A DNA stretch of 64,000 bases from Leyella lascolaii (lineage in GTDB: Bacteria > Bacteroidota > Bacteroidia > Bacteroidales > Bacteroidaceae). This document shows, one piece after another, positions 26,651 through 35,579 of the stretch. The translations under genes were made by a program, and so were the position numbers. The first letter of the stretch is position 1, and every line of letters starts with the position of its first letter. The stretch is taken from the NCBI RefSeq assembly GCF_900079775.1, contig NZ_LT556050.1, positions 347,381-411,380 on the forward strand. Direction: 5' to 3'. Below the pieces are notes generated by a model. That model had not been told where the DNA came from, searched no databases, and saw nothing but the letters and a program-made list of their open reading frames with translations.

Positions 26651-28546
26651 ATGTTTCGTATAAAAAAGTTAGATATATTCATCGCCAAACAGTTCGGCAT
26701 CCTCTTTATAGGCACCTTTTTCATCTGCCAGTTTGTGCTGATGATGCAGTTCTTATGGAGATACATTGACAAACTTATCGGGAAAGGACTGTCAATGGAT
26801 GTGTTGGCACAGTTTTTCTGGTACATGGGACTCATGCTTGTCCCCCAAGCCTTTCCTCTGGCGATATTGCTTTCATCGCTCATAGCATTCGGAAACTTAG
26901 GCGAAAGCAGTGAGCTCACAGCAATAAAGGCAGCCGGAATATCACTTATGCAGACATTCAGATCGCTCATTGTGATTTCCATTCTGGTATGTCTTGCCTC
27001 ATTCTATTTCCAGAACAGCGTAGGTCCGTCAGCCAACATGAAACTGGGACAGATTCTGATGTCGATGAAACAGAAGAGTCCGGAGCTGGAAATACCCGAA
27101 GGTGTGTTCTATGACGGTATCCCGAACAGCAACCTTTACGTGCAGAAAAAAGACTTGAACACGGGAAAGCTCTACGGAATCATGATATACCGCATGACAG
27201 GCAGCTATGAGGATCAGGCGATAATACTCGCCGACTCGGGCATGCTGCAGGCAACGGCAGAGAAAAAGCACCTGCTGCTGACACTGTGGAGCGGAGAGTG
27301 GTTTGAGAACATGAAATCTCAGGAGTTTGCCAACAGCGCATCCGTGCCATACAGACGAGAGACGTTCGTGAACAAGAAGATTGTGCTCGACTATGACGGT
27401 GACTTCAACATGGCGGACGCCACATCTCTTTCAAACGACGCAAGGGCAAAGAGTCTCACGCAGATAAACCATTTCGTGGACTCAATAAAGCATGATTACG
27501 ACAGCATAGGACGGGCTTATTACATCAATGACAAGATGTCGTTCTATTATCTTCCGCAAGTCTCCAAGAAAGACTCCATAACAGCAGTGAGAAGGGCTGC
27601 GGAAGTGGCATACAACGTCGATTCGGCTTACGCAAAGCTCCCGCCGGAGAAAAAGAGAATGGCTGCCAACGACGCATTGAACAAAATACAGCAGCATGTG
27701 ACCGACCTCGACTTCAAAAGCATGATAACCGATGACGGTGACAAACTTATAAGACAGCACAAGATTGAGCGTATAAAGAAATTCACGACGGCTCTCTCCT
27801 GTCTGGTTTTCTTCTTCATAGGAGCACCGCTCGGGGCTATCATACGTAAAGGTGGGCTCGGGATGCCTGTGATAATATCGGTGCTGGTGTTCATTGTGTA
27901 CTATATACTTGAGAATTCCGGCAGCCGCATGGCAAGCGGAGGCATGTGGAGCATATGGTTCGGAACAAGTCTGGCATCCGCAGTGCTTATCCCAACAGCC
28001 GTATTTTTCACATATAAGGCAAACAAGGATTCAACGGTGTTCAACATAGACGTGTATATCAACATATTGCGCAAACTCCTCGGATTAAGGATAAAACGCC
28101 ATATCGCCGCTAAAGAAGTGATAATAGAGACACCCGACTACAAGAACGACGCGGCTGGACTGCAGAAAATAAGCACCGAGATATACGAATACTCAAAGAG
28201 ACACCGGCTGAAATCGGCGCCAAACTGCATAAAAGTGTTCTTCAGATATGAGCCGGACCATGAGATAGAACGCATAAACAAAGAGCTTGAGGGGATAATA
28301 GAGGATCTGGCAAACACAAAAGACAGTATAATACTGAACGAGCTCAACGCTTATCCCATAATATCGGAAAAGGCACATACGAGACCTTTCGACCGCAAAT
28401 GGCTCAATATTACGGCAGCTATAATCGTACCGCTGGGAGCCATACTATATATAAGAATGTGGCGATACAGACTGAGATTGCTTCAGGATCTCAAGAACAT
28501 CAAGAATACAAATGACAGAATAATAGCACGGATAAACAAGATGTGA
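26651..28546 (+). CDS. LptF/LptG-family permease (YjgP/YjgQ)
   Basis: This 631-residue inner-membrane protein of the YjgP/YjgQ family extracts LPS as part of the Lpt exporter. N-terminal helices (FGILFIGTFFICQFVLMMQFLWRYID, GLMLVPQAFPLAILLSSLIAFGNLGESSELTAIKAAG) include the conserved family segment. A periplasmic domain follows, then three C-terminal helices (FFFIGAPLGAIIRKGGLGMPV). It is longer than E. coli LptF/G (about 360) because of an enlarged periplasmic part and a soluble tail of about 160 residues with a final helix, as is usual in Bacteroidetes. ATG 26651 is preferred to a TTG nine bases earlier. TAATTTTG at 26600-26607 is the likely -7 box. Confidence 0.88.
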   Translation: MFRIKKLDIFIAKQFGILFIGTFFICQFVLMMQFLWRYIDKLIGKGLSMDVLAQFFWYMGLMLVPQAFPLAILLSSLIAFGNLGESSELTAIKAAGISLMQTFRSLIVISILVCLASFYFQNSVGPSANMKLGQILMSMKQKSPELEIPEGVFYDGIPNSNLYVQKKDLNTGKLYGIMIYRMTGSYEDQAIILADSGMLQATAEKKHLLLTLWSGEWFENMKSQEFANSASVPYRRETFVNKKIVLDYDGDFNMADATSLSNDARAKSLTQINHFVDSIKHDYDSIGRAYYINDKMSFYYLPQVSKKDSITAVRRAAEVAYNVDSAYAKLPPEKKRMAANDALNKIQQHVTDLDFKSMITDDGDKLIRQHKIERIKKFTTALSCLVFFFIGAPLGAIIRKGGLGMPVIISVLVFIVYYILENSGSRMASGGMWSIWFGTSLASAVLIPTAVFFTYKANKDSTVFNIDVYINILRKLLGLRIKRHIAAKEVIIETPDYKNDAAGLQKISTEIYEYSKRHRLKSAPNCIKVFFRYEPDHEIERINKELEGIIEDLANTKDSIILNELNAYPIISEKAHTRPFDRKWLNITAAIIVPLGAILYIRMWRYRLRLLQDLKNIKNTNDRIIARINKM

Positions 28547-28599
28547 GTCCGCTGCAATACATATATTATAACACGAACATTTAAAAAGAATACGAGAAT

Positions 28600-29811
28600 A
28601 TGACTGAGTTCAACCTCAACAGCATCGAAGATGCGATAAAAGATTTTAAAGAAGGAAAATTCGTAATAGTCGTTGATGATGAAGACAGGGAAAACGAAGG
28701 CGACCTGATTATCGCAGCGGAGAAGATCACTGCGGATAAAGTGAATTTCATGCTGAAGAACGCGCGCGGCGTACTTTGCGCTCCAGTGACGCTCTCACGC
28801 TGCGAGGAGCTTGACTTGCCAAGACAAGTGAGCAACAACACATCAGTGCTCGGCACCCCTTTCACCGTGACAATTGACAAGCTGGAAGGATGCACCACAG
28901 GCGTTTCCGCCCACGATAGGGCTGAAACAATAAAGGCTCTTGCCGACCCGGCTTCAACGCCTCAGACATTCGGAAGACCCGGACACATAAACCCTCTATA
29001 CGCTCAGGACAACGGTGTATTGAGACGTTGCGGACACACCGAAGCGACAATAGACCTGTGCAAACTGGCTGGACTGTATCCGGCGGGGGCACTGATGGAA
29101 ATTATGAGCGATGACGGGACGATGGCAAGAATGCCGGAACTTACCAGACTGGCTGAAAAATGGGGACTCAGAATAATAACAATCAAGGATCTCATTGCCT
29201 ATCGTCTGAAAAAGGAGTCAATAATAGAGGTAGGCGAAGAAGTCGACATGCCTACAGAATACGGTCATTTCCGCATTATTCCGTTCCGTCAGCAAAGCAA
29301 CGGAATGGAACACATGGCACTCGTGAAAGGGGAATGGAAAGAAGACGAGCCAATACTGGTAAGAGTCCATTCGTCGTGTGCTACAGGAGACATACTGGGA
29401 AGCAAAAGATGCGACTGCGGCGAACAGCTGCATAAATCGATGCAGATGATTGAGAAAGAAGGTAAAGGTGTCATCATATACATGCAGCAGGAGGGTCGCG
29501 GCATAGGTCTTATGAATAAAATCGCGGCATACAAGCTGCAAGAAGAAGGCTATGACACAGTAGACGCAAACATCCATCTCGGATTTCAGCCTGACGAGCG
29601 TGATTACGGATGTGGGGCACAGATGCTGCGCCACTTGGGTGTACACAAGATGAGACTTATGACCAACAACCCGGTAAAACGAGTAGGACTGGAGGCTTAC
29701 GGACTGGAAATAATAGAGAATGTTCCCATTGAGATAACACCCAACGAATACAACGAACGCTATCTGAAGACAAAGCGTGACAGGATGGGACACACCCTTC
29801 ATCTGAAATAG
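28600..29811 (+). CDS. ribBA: Bifunctional riboflavin enzyme RibBA
   Basis: This 403-residue fusion supplies both branches of riboflavin synthesis. The N-terminal half is 3,4-dihydroxy-2-butanone-4-phosphate synthase ([16 protein letters not shown] metal/acid motif, then GRPGHINPL and [14 protein letters not shown]). The C-terminal half is GTP cyclohydrolase II, with zinc cysteines in [17 protein letters not shown], the [11 protein letters not shown] loop and [18 protein letters not shown]. Both active sites appear intact. It lies 53 bp after the permease gene and may share its transcript. No FMN riboswitch is visible in the short leader. Confidence 0.96.
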   Translation: MTEFNLNSIEDAIKDFKEGKFVIVVDDEDRENEGDLIIAAEKITADKVNFMLKNARGVLCAPVTLSRCEELDLPRQVSNNTSVLGTPFTVTIDKLEGCTTGVSAHDRAETIKALADPASTPQTFGRPGHINPLYAQDNGVLRRCGHTEATIDLCKLAGLYPAGALMEIMSDDGTMARMPELTRLAEKWGLRIITIKDLIAYRLKKESIIEVGEEVDMPTEYGHFRIIPFRQQSNGMEHMALVKGEWKEDEPILVRVHSSCATGDILGSKRCDCGEQLHKSMQMIEKEGKGVIIYMQQEGRGIGLMNKIAAYKLQEEGYDTVDANIHLGFQPDERDYGCGAQMLRHLGVHKMRLMTNNPVKRVGLEAYGLEIIENVPIEITPNEYNERYLKTKRDRMGHTLHLK

Positions 29812-29850
29812 GAACGGACTTCTGCAATACTGCGGTGTAAAACCCGTATA

Positions 29851-30039
29851 ATGAAATATAAATACATAATATATCTTATAGACGGAGTCGTATTCTCTGT
29901 CTCAATCATGCTCGGTACGGCAATTGGTGCGAAATCAGGCAATATAAGGTCGGGACTGATATACGGACTGCTCGCAGGAGCGCTCGTTGCCGCAATAATT
30001 AACATCTTTGTACTCATAAAATTCAAGAATAATCAATAA
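29851..30039 (+). CDS. Small two-helix membrane protein, unknown
   Basis: This 62-residue protein begins with the basic MKYKY, has two predicted membrane helices (IIYLIDGVVFSVSIMLGTAI and GLLAGALVAAIINIFVLI) joined by a short polar loop (GAKSGNIRS), and ends in KFKNNQ. I do not recognise the family. The gene follows ribBA by 39 bp on the same strand, and its codon use and sensible topology favour a real gene over chance. Confidence 0.6.
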   Translation: MKYKYIIYLIDGVVFSVSIMLGTAIGAKSGNIRSGLIYGLLAGALVAAIINIFVLIKFKNNQ

Positions 30040-30091
30040 AGTTATAAATCATTACAATTATATTAACAATATAGAAATATACTATCTTTTC

Positions 30092-30123
30092 TTTCGGCAT
30101 AATGAATTAATTTCTTAATTTTG
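30092..30123 (+). promoter_or_regulatory. Promoter of the aminotransferase
   Basis: TTTC (30092-30095) and TAATTTTG (30116-30123) are 20 nt apart, ending 23 nt before the start codon. Confidence 0.55.
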
Positions 30124-30145
30124 CAAAATAAAAAACATAAAAATT

Positions 30146-31339
30146 ATGGCACAATTATCTGATCGTCTTAACAGACTCGCACCGTCCGCAACACTTGCCA
30201 TGTCGCAGAAAAGCAGCGAGATGAAAGCACAAGGCATTGACGTTATAAACATGAGCGTAGGTGAGCCTGACTTCAATACTCCCGACCACATCAAAAATGC
30301 GGCAAAAGAAGCTGTTGACAATAATTATTCTCGTTATTCTCCAGTACCGGGATATGCCGATCTGAGAAAAGCCATTGCCGCAAAACTGAAAAGAGAGAAC
30401 CATCTTGAATACAATATTAATGAGATACTGGTGTCAAACGGCGCAAAACAAAGCGTATGCAACACCGTAATGGCTCTCGTTAACGACGGTGACGAAGTGA
30501 TTATTCCGACACCGTATTGGGTGAGCTATCCGCAGATGGTAAAACTTGCCGGTGGAAACCCGGTCTTTATCAATGCGGGATTCGAGCAGAACTTCAAAAT
30601 CACAGCACAACAACTGGAGGACGCCATCACTCCAAAAACAAGACTGTTGATTCTTTGCTCTCCAAGCAATCCTACCGGAAGCGTATATACAAAAGATGAA
30701 CTTGAAAGCTTAGCTGAAGTGATAAAGAGTCATGAAGACCTCTTTGTACTTGCTGACGAAATATACGAACACATCAATTATACAGGTCGTCACGAAAGCA
30801 TTGCCCAATTCCCTGGCATGAAAGAACGGTCAATCATCGTAAACGGTGTATCTAAAGCATATGCCATGACAGGATGGCGTATAGGCTTCATTGCAGCTCC
30901 GGAATGGATAGTAAAAGGATGCAACAAGCTGCAAGGACAATACACGAGCGGTCCGTGTTCAGTAAGCCAGAAGGCTGCGGAAGCTGCATATACACTGCCG
31001 CAAGACTGTGTTGAGGAAATGAGAAAAGCTTTTGAACGCCGCCGCAATCTGATTGTTGAACTGGCAAAAGACATTCCAGGACTTGAGGTGAACACCCCGC
31101 AAGGTGCCTTTTACCTGTTCCCGAAATGCAGCAGCTTCTACGGTAAGAGCGACGGAAAGCACACAATAAACAATTCTACGGACTTTGCGATGTATCTGCT
31201 TGAAGTCGGTCATGTGGCAACAGTAGCCGGTGACGCATTCGGTGATCCTGAATGTTTCCGCATGAGTTACGCTACAAGCGATGAAAACATACGCGAAGCG
31301 ATGAGCAGAATAAAAGACGTGCTTTCACGCCTGAAATAA
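30146..31339 (+). CDS. PLP-dependent aspartate-type aminotransferase
   Basis: This 397-residue fold-type I aminotransferase of the AspC/AAT I-gamma group probably interconverts aspartate or another amino acid with its 2-oxo acid. Motifs in order are MSVGEPDFNTPDHI, SNGAKQSVCNTVMAL (phosphate-binding turn), CSPSNPTGSVY, LADEIYEHINY (Asp contacting the PLP ring nitrogen), SKAYAMTGWRIGF with the Schiff-base lysine, and a C-terminal arginine in FRMSYATS. Exact substrate (aspartate, prephenate or aromatic) cannot be fixed from sequence. It is monocistronic with its own promoter. Confidence 0.92.
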   Translation: MAQLSDRLNRLAPSATLAMSQKSSEMKAQGIDVINMSVGEPDFNTPDHIKNAAKEAVDNNYSRYSPVPGYADLRKAIAAKLKRENHLEYNINEILVSNGAKQSVCNTVMALVNDGDEVIIPTPYWVSYPQMVKLAGGNPVFINAGFEQNFKITAQQLEDAITPKTRLLILCSPSNPTGSVYTKDELESLAEVIKSHEDLFVLADEIYEHINYTGRHESIAQFPGMKERSIIVNGVSKAYAMTGWRIGFIAAPEWIVKGCNKLQGQYTSGPCSVSQKAAEAAYTLPQDCVEEMRKAFERRRNLIVELAKDIPGLEVNTPQGAFYLFPKCSSFYGKSDGKHTINNSTDFAMYLLEVGHVATVAGDAFGDPECFRMSYATSDENIREAMSRIKDVLSRLK

Positions 31340-31424
31340 ACTTCAAACATCAAATGTCCTGACTAATTTAAATAAATTCACTGTTAAAATACGCAAATAC
31401 AAGTTTCAATTATACTTAAATTGT

Positions 31425-31432
31425 TATCTTTG
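31425..31432 (+). promoter_or_regulatory. -7 box of the exbB-tonB operon
   Basis: TATCTTTG lies about 120 nt before exbB. A TTTC 17 nt upstream is a weak -33 candidate. The leader is A-rich and shows no strong hairpin. Confidence 0.5.
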
Positions 31433-31553
31433 CCTCAAGATTACATACCGGAAAGCAAAATAGCAAGTAAGAACAAAAGCAAACAGTCGATATAAATAAT
31501 TAAACATAACAACCAAAAAAATTTATTAACAACTAAAATTAAAATTTTAAATT

Positions 31554-32378
31554 ATGGCAACTACACAAAAGAACAGCCCGAAATCACAGGGTTTCCAAGG
31601 AGTTAGAGACGCAATTTGGATCATAGTAATATGTGGCGTAATTGCATTCCTTTTCTATGAATATTTCCTCGGTAACCCATCAAACTTCCATGGCGGAGAC
31701 AACAGCGGAGAACCTGCCAACCTTCTTGGTACAATCTATAAGGGAGGTATCGTCGTTCCTGTAATCTTCACATTGCTTTTCACAGTTATCTCACTTGGCG
31801 TTGAGCGTTATCTCGCACTGCGTTCTGCATTCGGTAAGATGCCTTTGGCAAAATTCACCGCACAGATTAAAGCAGCTATAAAGAGCGGTGATTTCGCAAC
31901 AGCACACCAGCTTTGCGACAAGATGAGAGGCTCTGTAGCAAACGTTGTTTCCGCATCTCTCAATGCATATGAGGATATGGAAAAGACAACCGGCATCAAA
32001 AAGAGCCAGAAGATAGCTAAGATTCAGCAGGCACACGAAGAGGCTACCCAGCTTGAAATGCCTACTCTTCAGATGAACCTTCCCATCGTAGCTACAATCG
32101 TAACACTTGGTACACTTACCGCTCTGTTCGGAACCGTTGTCGGTATGATCCGTTCATTCGCTGCTCTGGCAGCTGGTGGAGGTGCTGACTCTCAGGCTCT
32201 TTCAACAGGTATTTCTGAGGCGTTGGTAAACACAGCATCAGGTATTTTGACATCTTGGTTCGCTGTAGTTATTTATAACTTCTTTACAAACAAGATCGAC
32301 AAGCTGACATACGCTCTCGATGAAGTTGGTTACACTATCGCACAGACATACGAAGCCAACCACGGAGAAGAGGCTTAA
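31554..32378 (+). CDS. exbB: ExbB/TolQ-type proton channel
   Basis: This 274-residue MotA/TolQ/ExbB family protein has an N-terminal helix (IWIIVICGVIAFLFYEYFLG), a second at GGIVVPVIFTLLFTVISLGVERY, and the conserved C-terminal pair of helices (LPIVATIVTLGTLTALFGTVVGMIRSF and SGILTSWFAVVIYNFF) lining the proton pathway. It forms the motor with the two ExbD proteins and TonB that powers outer-membrane transporters. The long N-terminal extension relative to E. coli ExbB is usual in Bacteroidetes. First gene of the operon. Confidence 0.93.
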   Translation: MATTQKNSPKSQGFQGVRDAIWIIVICGVIAFLFYEYFLGNPSNFHGGDNSGEPANLLGTIYKGGIVVPVIFTLLFTVISLGVERYLALRSAFGKMPLAKFTAQIKAAIKSGDFATAHQLCDKMRGSVANVVSASLNAYEDMEKTTGIKKSQKIAKIQQAHEEATQLEMPTLQMNLPIVATIVTLGTLTALFGTVVGMIRSFAALAAGGGADSQALSTGISEALVNTASGILTSWFAVVIYNFFTNKIDKLTYALDEVGYTIAQTYEANHGEEA

Positions 32379-32408
32379 TTTTTGCTAACCCTTTAAACTT
32401 TTATCACT

Positions 32409-33035
32409 ATGGGTAAAGTAAAAATTAAGAAAAACGACATCTGGATAGACATGACTCCAATGTCCGACGTGATGGTGCTTTTGCTGTGTTTCTTCATGTT
32501 GACATCAACATTCGTGAAGAACGAACCGGTGAAAGTGCTCACCCCGAACTCGGTGTCGGAGATTAAAGTTCCGGAAACAGATGTCTTGAACGTACATGTT
32601 GCCAAAGATGGCAAAGTGTTCATGTCCATTGACAATACCAATGATCTGGTATCAATGGTAGATGCTATGACAGGAAAATTCGGAATATCCCTTACGGGCA
32701 CCCAGAGAGAGACACTGAGAAAACACTCTATGCTTGGTGTCAGCATGGACAAACTGACAGCCTATCTCAGTCTTCCTGAGGATCAGCTGGCAACAGCCAT
32801 ACAGAAAGAAGGTATTCCGACCGACAGTATTGATGACGGCTCCGGCAAGAAAGACAAAAGCGAATTCCAGCTTTGGGTTACAGAAGCACGTAATGCAAAC
32901 GAGAATATAAAAATCGCAATCAAAGCCGACCAGGACACTCCGTACAGTGCCATCAAGACTGTAATGTCTGAACTTCAAGATATGAACGAAAACCGTTACT
33001 ATCTCATAACTTCATTAAAAACAGAGGAGGATTAA
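32409..33035 (+). CDS. exbD: ExbD-type protein (first)
   Basis: This 208-residue ExbD/TolR protein has one N-terminal helix, DMTPMSDVMVLLLCFFMLTSTF, with the protonatable aspartate at Asp20. The large periplasmic domain is longer than in E. coli ExbD (141 residues). It lies 30 bp after exbB and 2 bp before the second exbD. The paired, non-identical ExbDs are typical of Bacteroidetes TonB systems. Confidence 0.92.
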   Translation: MGKVKIKKNDIWIDMTPMSDVMVLLLCFFMLTSTFVKNEPVKVLTPNSVSEIKVPETDVLNVHVAKDGKVFMSIDNTNDLVSMVDAMTGKFGISLTGTQRETLRKHSMLGVSMDKLTAYLSLPEDQLATAIQKEGIPTDSIDDGSGKKDKSEFQLWVTEARNANENIKIAIKADQDTPYSAIKTVMSELQDMNENRYYLITSLKTEED

Positions 33036-33037
33036 GA

Positions 33038-33682
33038 ATGGCCAAGCAAAAAGAAAGCAAGCAGAAAAAGATGAATGTCCGCGTGGACTTCACGCCTATG
33101 GTGGACATGATGATGCTTCTTATCACATTCTTCATGCTCTGTACATCTCTGGCAAAACCACAGACAATGGAGTTGAGTATGCCGAGTAACGATAAGAATC
33201 AGACAGACGAGGATAAGTCTGTAACAAAAGCCTCATATACCATTACGATATATGTAGGAGCCGACGATCAGATTTACTATATCGCAGGACTTCCTAAGTA
33301 TGATGATCCGACATGTCTTAAAAAGACCACATGGGGAAAAGACGGAATCCGCAAGGTTCTCATTTCCCACGTGACAGAAGACGGAACCCAGCCGGTACAG
33401 CAGGTGATGCTTGCAAAAGCCAAGCTTGATGAAAAGAAGCTGGCAGATCCGACATATCCTGACTCTATTTACAACAAGGAGCTGTCAAAGATCAAGGCTG
33501 GAGAGATTGACGGACAGAAAATCTCTACAATGACCATCATTATAAAGGCCACTGACAATTCTGCCTACAAAAACCTTATCAGAGCTCTTGATGAGATGCA
33601 GATATGCAGCATTGGTAAGTATGTGATCGACAAGATTAACCCGGACGACCAGAAGCTTCTCGACAAGGTAGGAGTGAAATAG
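33038..33682 (+). CDS. exbD: ExbD-type protein (second)
   Basis: This 214-residue second ExbD has a lysine-rich N-terminus (KQKESKQKKM), then RVDFTPMVDMMMLLITFFMLCTSL with the conserved Asp23, and a periplasmic domain that diverges from the first copy. It probably forms a heterodimer with the first ExbD inside the ExbB pentamer (inference). Translation is likely coupled to the first copy, whose stop lies two bases upstream of this start. Confidence 0.92.
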   Translation: MAKQKESKQKKMNVRVDFTPMVDMMMLLITFFMLCTSLAKPQTMELSMPSNDKNQTDEDKSVTKASYTITIYVGADDQIYYIAGLPKYDDPTCLKKTTWGKDGIRKVLISHVTEDGTQPVQQVMLAKAKLDEKKLADPTYPDSIYNKELSKIKAGEIDGQKISTMTIIIKATDNSAYKNLIRALDEMQICSIGKYVIDKINPDDQKLLDKVGVK

Positions 33683-33716
33683 TCGCTGAATGTTGAACAA
33701 TTAAAACGAAAAGACT

Positions 33717-34550
33717 ATGTCAAAGATAGATTTAATTTCAAACGACTGGGTTGATTTAGTATTTGAAGGTCGCAACAAATCCTACGGAGCCTACAGACTC
33801 CGCAGGAGCACATCAAAGCGCAATATAATCGCTATCATCTCAGTATTGATTCTGGTTGCTGTATGTCTCGTAGTACTTATATTCAAGAACTTCGTTGATG
33901 AACAGCGCTCAAAGGTTGCCGTAACGCAGGTGACAGAGCTTTCCGCTCTTAAACAACCGAAGAAAAAGCCGGAAGTAAAGCAGAAGAAGATTGAAATCCA
34001 GCAGCCTGAAAAGGTCGTTGAACGTGTAAAGAGCTCAATCAAGTTTACAGCTCCTGTCATCAAGAAAGACGAAGAGGTAAAACCTGAAGAAGAGCTTAAG
34101 ACACAGGACGAGCTCATGAACACCAAAGTTGCCATCGGTACTTTTGACGTAAAAGGAAACGATGACGCAAACGGTGAAGTGCTCAAGGCAAAGGAAGTAA
34201 TCGCACAGCCCGAACCGCCTAAAGCCGAAGAAAACAAAATATTCGAGGTGGTTGAGCAGATGCCTGCATTCCCCGGCGGTGACGCAGCTCTGATGAAATA
34301 TCTGCAGGAGAACACCCACTATCCTACAATTGCAGCTGAAAACGGTGTACAAGGCCGTGTTGTTATAGGCTTCGTTGTAGAGAAGGACGGCTCCATCACA
34401 GATGTAACAGTCATCAAGTCACAGGATCCTTCGCTCGACCGTGAGGCAACACGCGTTGTGAAGAGCATGCCGCGCTGGATTCCCGGTAAGCAGAACGGTT
34501 CTGCAGTACGTGTGAAATATCAGGTACCGGTTACATTCAGATTACAGTAA
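33717..34550 (+). CDS. tonB: TonB energy-transducing protein
   Basis: This 277-residue TonB has a cytoplasmic start (LISNDWVDLVFEGRNKSYGAYRLRR, a Bacteroidetes TonB feature), one helix (IIAIISVLILVAVCLVVLIF), a Lys/Glu/Pro-rich periplasmic linker (residues about 80-175), and the C-terminal TonB domain starting at MPAFPGGDAALMKYL and ending VKYQVPVTFRLQ. The YP motif (THYPTIAAENGVQGRVVIGF) that contacts TonB boxes is present. It lies 35 bp after the second exbD. Confidence 0.95.
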   Translation: MSKIDLISNDWVDLVFEGRNKSYGAYRLRRSTSKRNIIAIISVLILVAVCLVVLIFKNFVDEQRSKVAVTQVTELSALKQPKKKPEVKQKKIEIQQPEKVVERVKSSIKFTAPVIKKDEEVKPEEELKTQDELMNTKVAIGTFDVKGNDDANGEVLKAKEVIAQPEPPKAEENKIFEVVEQMPAFPGGDAALMKYLQENTHYPTIAAENGVQGRVVIGFVVEKDGSITDVTVIKSQDPSLDREATRVVKSMPRWIPGKQNGSAVRVKYQVPVTFRLQ

Positions 34551-34563
34551 CAAAACAGAAAGA

Positions 34564-35526
34564 ATGAGAAAAGAAACAATATCTTACATATTCGTAGGAT
34601 TAGCACTGCTTGCGAGTCTTTGCGTTTCCTGTAACAAGAAGCGCAAAGACGGCAGGACAGATACATATTCGTCAGGGGTGATAAGTTTCGCCTCTGACGA
34701 AAGTTTTAGTCCCATTATAGAAGAAGAGCGCGAGATATTCGAGTTCACATACCAACAGGCAAAGGTCAATCCGATATACACAAACGAGTCGGATGCAATA
34801 AGCATGCTGCTCAACGGAAAGGTTTGCCTTGCCATAACATCACGCGACTTCAAGGAAAACGAAAGACAGAATCTTCGTGACAGAAGATTCAACCCACGCT
34901 CAAAAGCCATTGCCTACGACGCACTCGCTCTCATCATAAACAACGAGAACACCGACAGCTGCATTTCCGTAAAGGATATTAAGGAGATACTTAGCGGAAA
35001 GGCAACCAAATGGAGCGACATATATCCAGGCTCGAAACGCGGTGACATAATCGTAGTGTTCGACAACAAGAAATCAAGCACCGTGCATTTTGCCGAAGAC
35101 AGCATTCTTGGCGGCAAACCGATAACGAGTCCTAATGTCGTGGCAACAAAAAAGACAGCAGATGTCATCACCTACGTTGAGAAGACACCGAATGCCATAG
35201 GCATCATCGGAAGCAACTGGCTCAACGACAAACGTGACTCGACAAACCTCACGTTCAACAAAGACATACGTGTAATGTCTGTCAGCAGAATAGACGAAGC
35301 GACACCAGCCAACAGCTGGAAACCGTATCAATATTACATGTATAACGGCAATTACCCGCTCACGCGCACAATATGGGCATTGCTTAACGATCCGCTGCGC
35401 GGTCTGCCATGGGGATTCTCCAACTTCATTTCATCCCCGAAAGGACAGATGATTATTTTCAATGCAGGATTACTGCCTGTACAAGGCAACATCACAATCC
35501 GCGATGTCAAGGTGACAAACGATTGA
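34564..35526 (+). CDS. PstS-like phosphate-binding lipoprotein
   Basis: This 320-residue lipoprotein (lipobox CVSC near residue 23) of the PBP-like/PstS family has SSGVISFASDESFSPIIEEE, VCLAITSRDF, KDIKEILSGKATKWSDIYPG and FVSSPKGQ-like FISSPKGQMIIFNAGLLPVQ. The PstABC permease is not in the window. The gene instead sits between tonB and the TPR gene, an order I recall as common in Bacteroidales, so it may serve the TonB system and not classical phosphate import. The ligand is therefore uncertain. Confidence 0.8.
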   Translation: MRKETISYIFVGLALLASLCVSCNKKRKDGRTDTYSSGVISFASDESFSPIIEEEREIFEFTYQQAKVNPIYTNESDAISMLLNGKVCLAITSRDFKENERQNLRDRRFNPRSKAIAYDALALIINNENTDSCISVKDIKEILSGKATKWSDIYPGSKRGDIIVVFDNKKSSTVHFAEDSILGGKPITSPNVVATKKTADVITYVEKTPNAIGIIGSNWLNDKRDSTNLTFNKDIRVMSVSRIDEATPANSWKPYQYYMYNGNYPLTRTIWALLNDPLRGLPWGFSNFISSPKGQMIIFNAGLLPVQGNITIRDVKVTND

Positions 35527-35579
35527 AATACCGGATGAGCACAACAGCAATGAAAATTTAACTGAACATAATAAAGGAT

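Noticed and set aside
28547-28599. FMN riboswitch before ribBA
   Set aside because: Only about 50 A/T-rich bases separate it from the previous gene; none of the conserved RFN segments is present.
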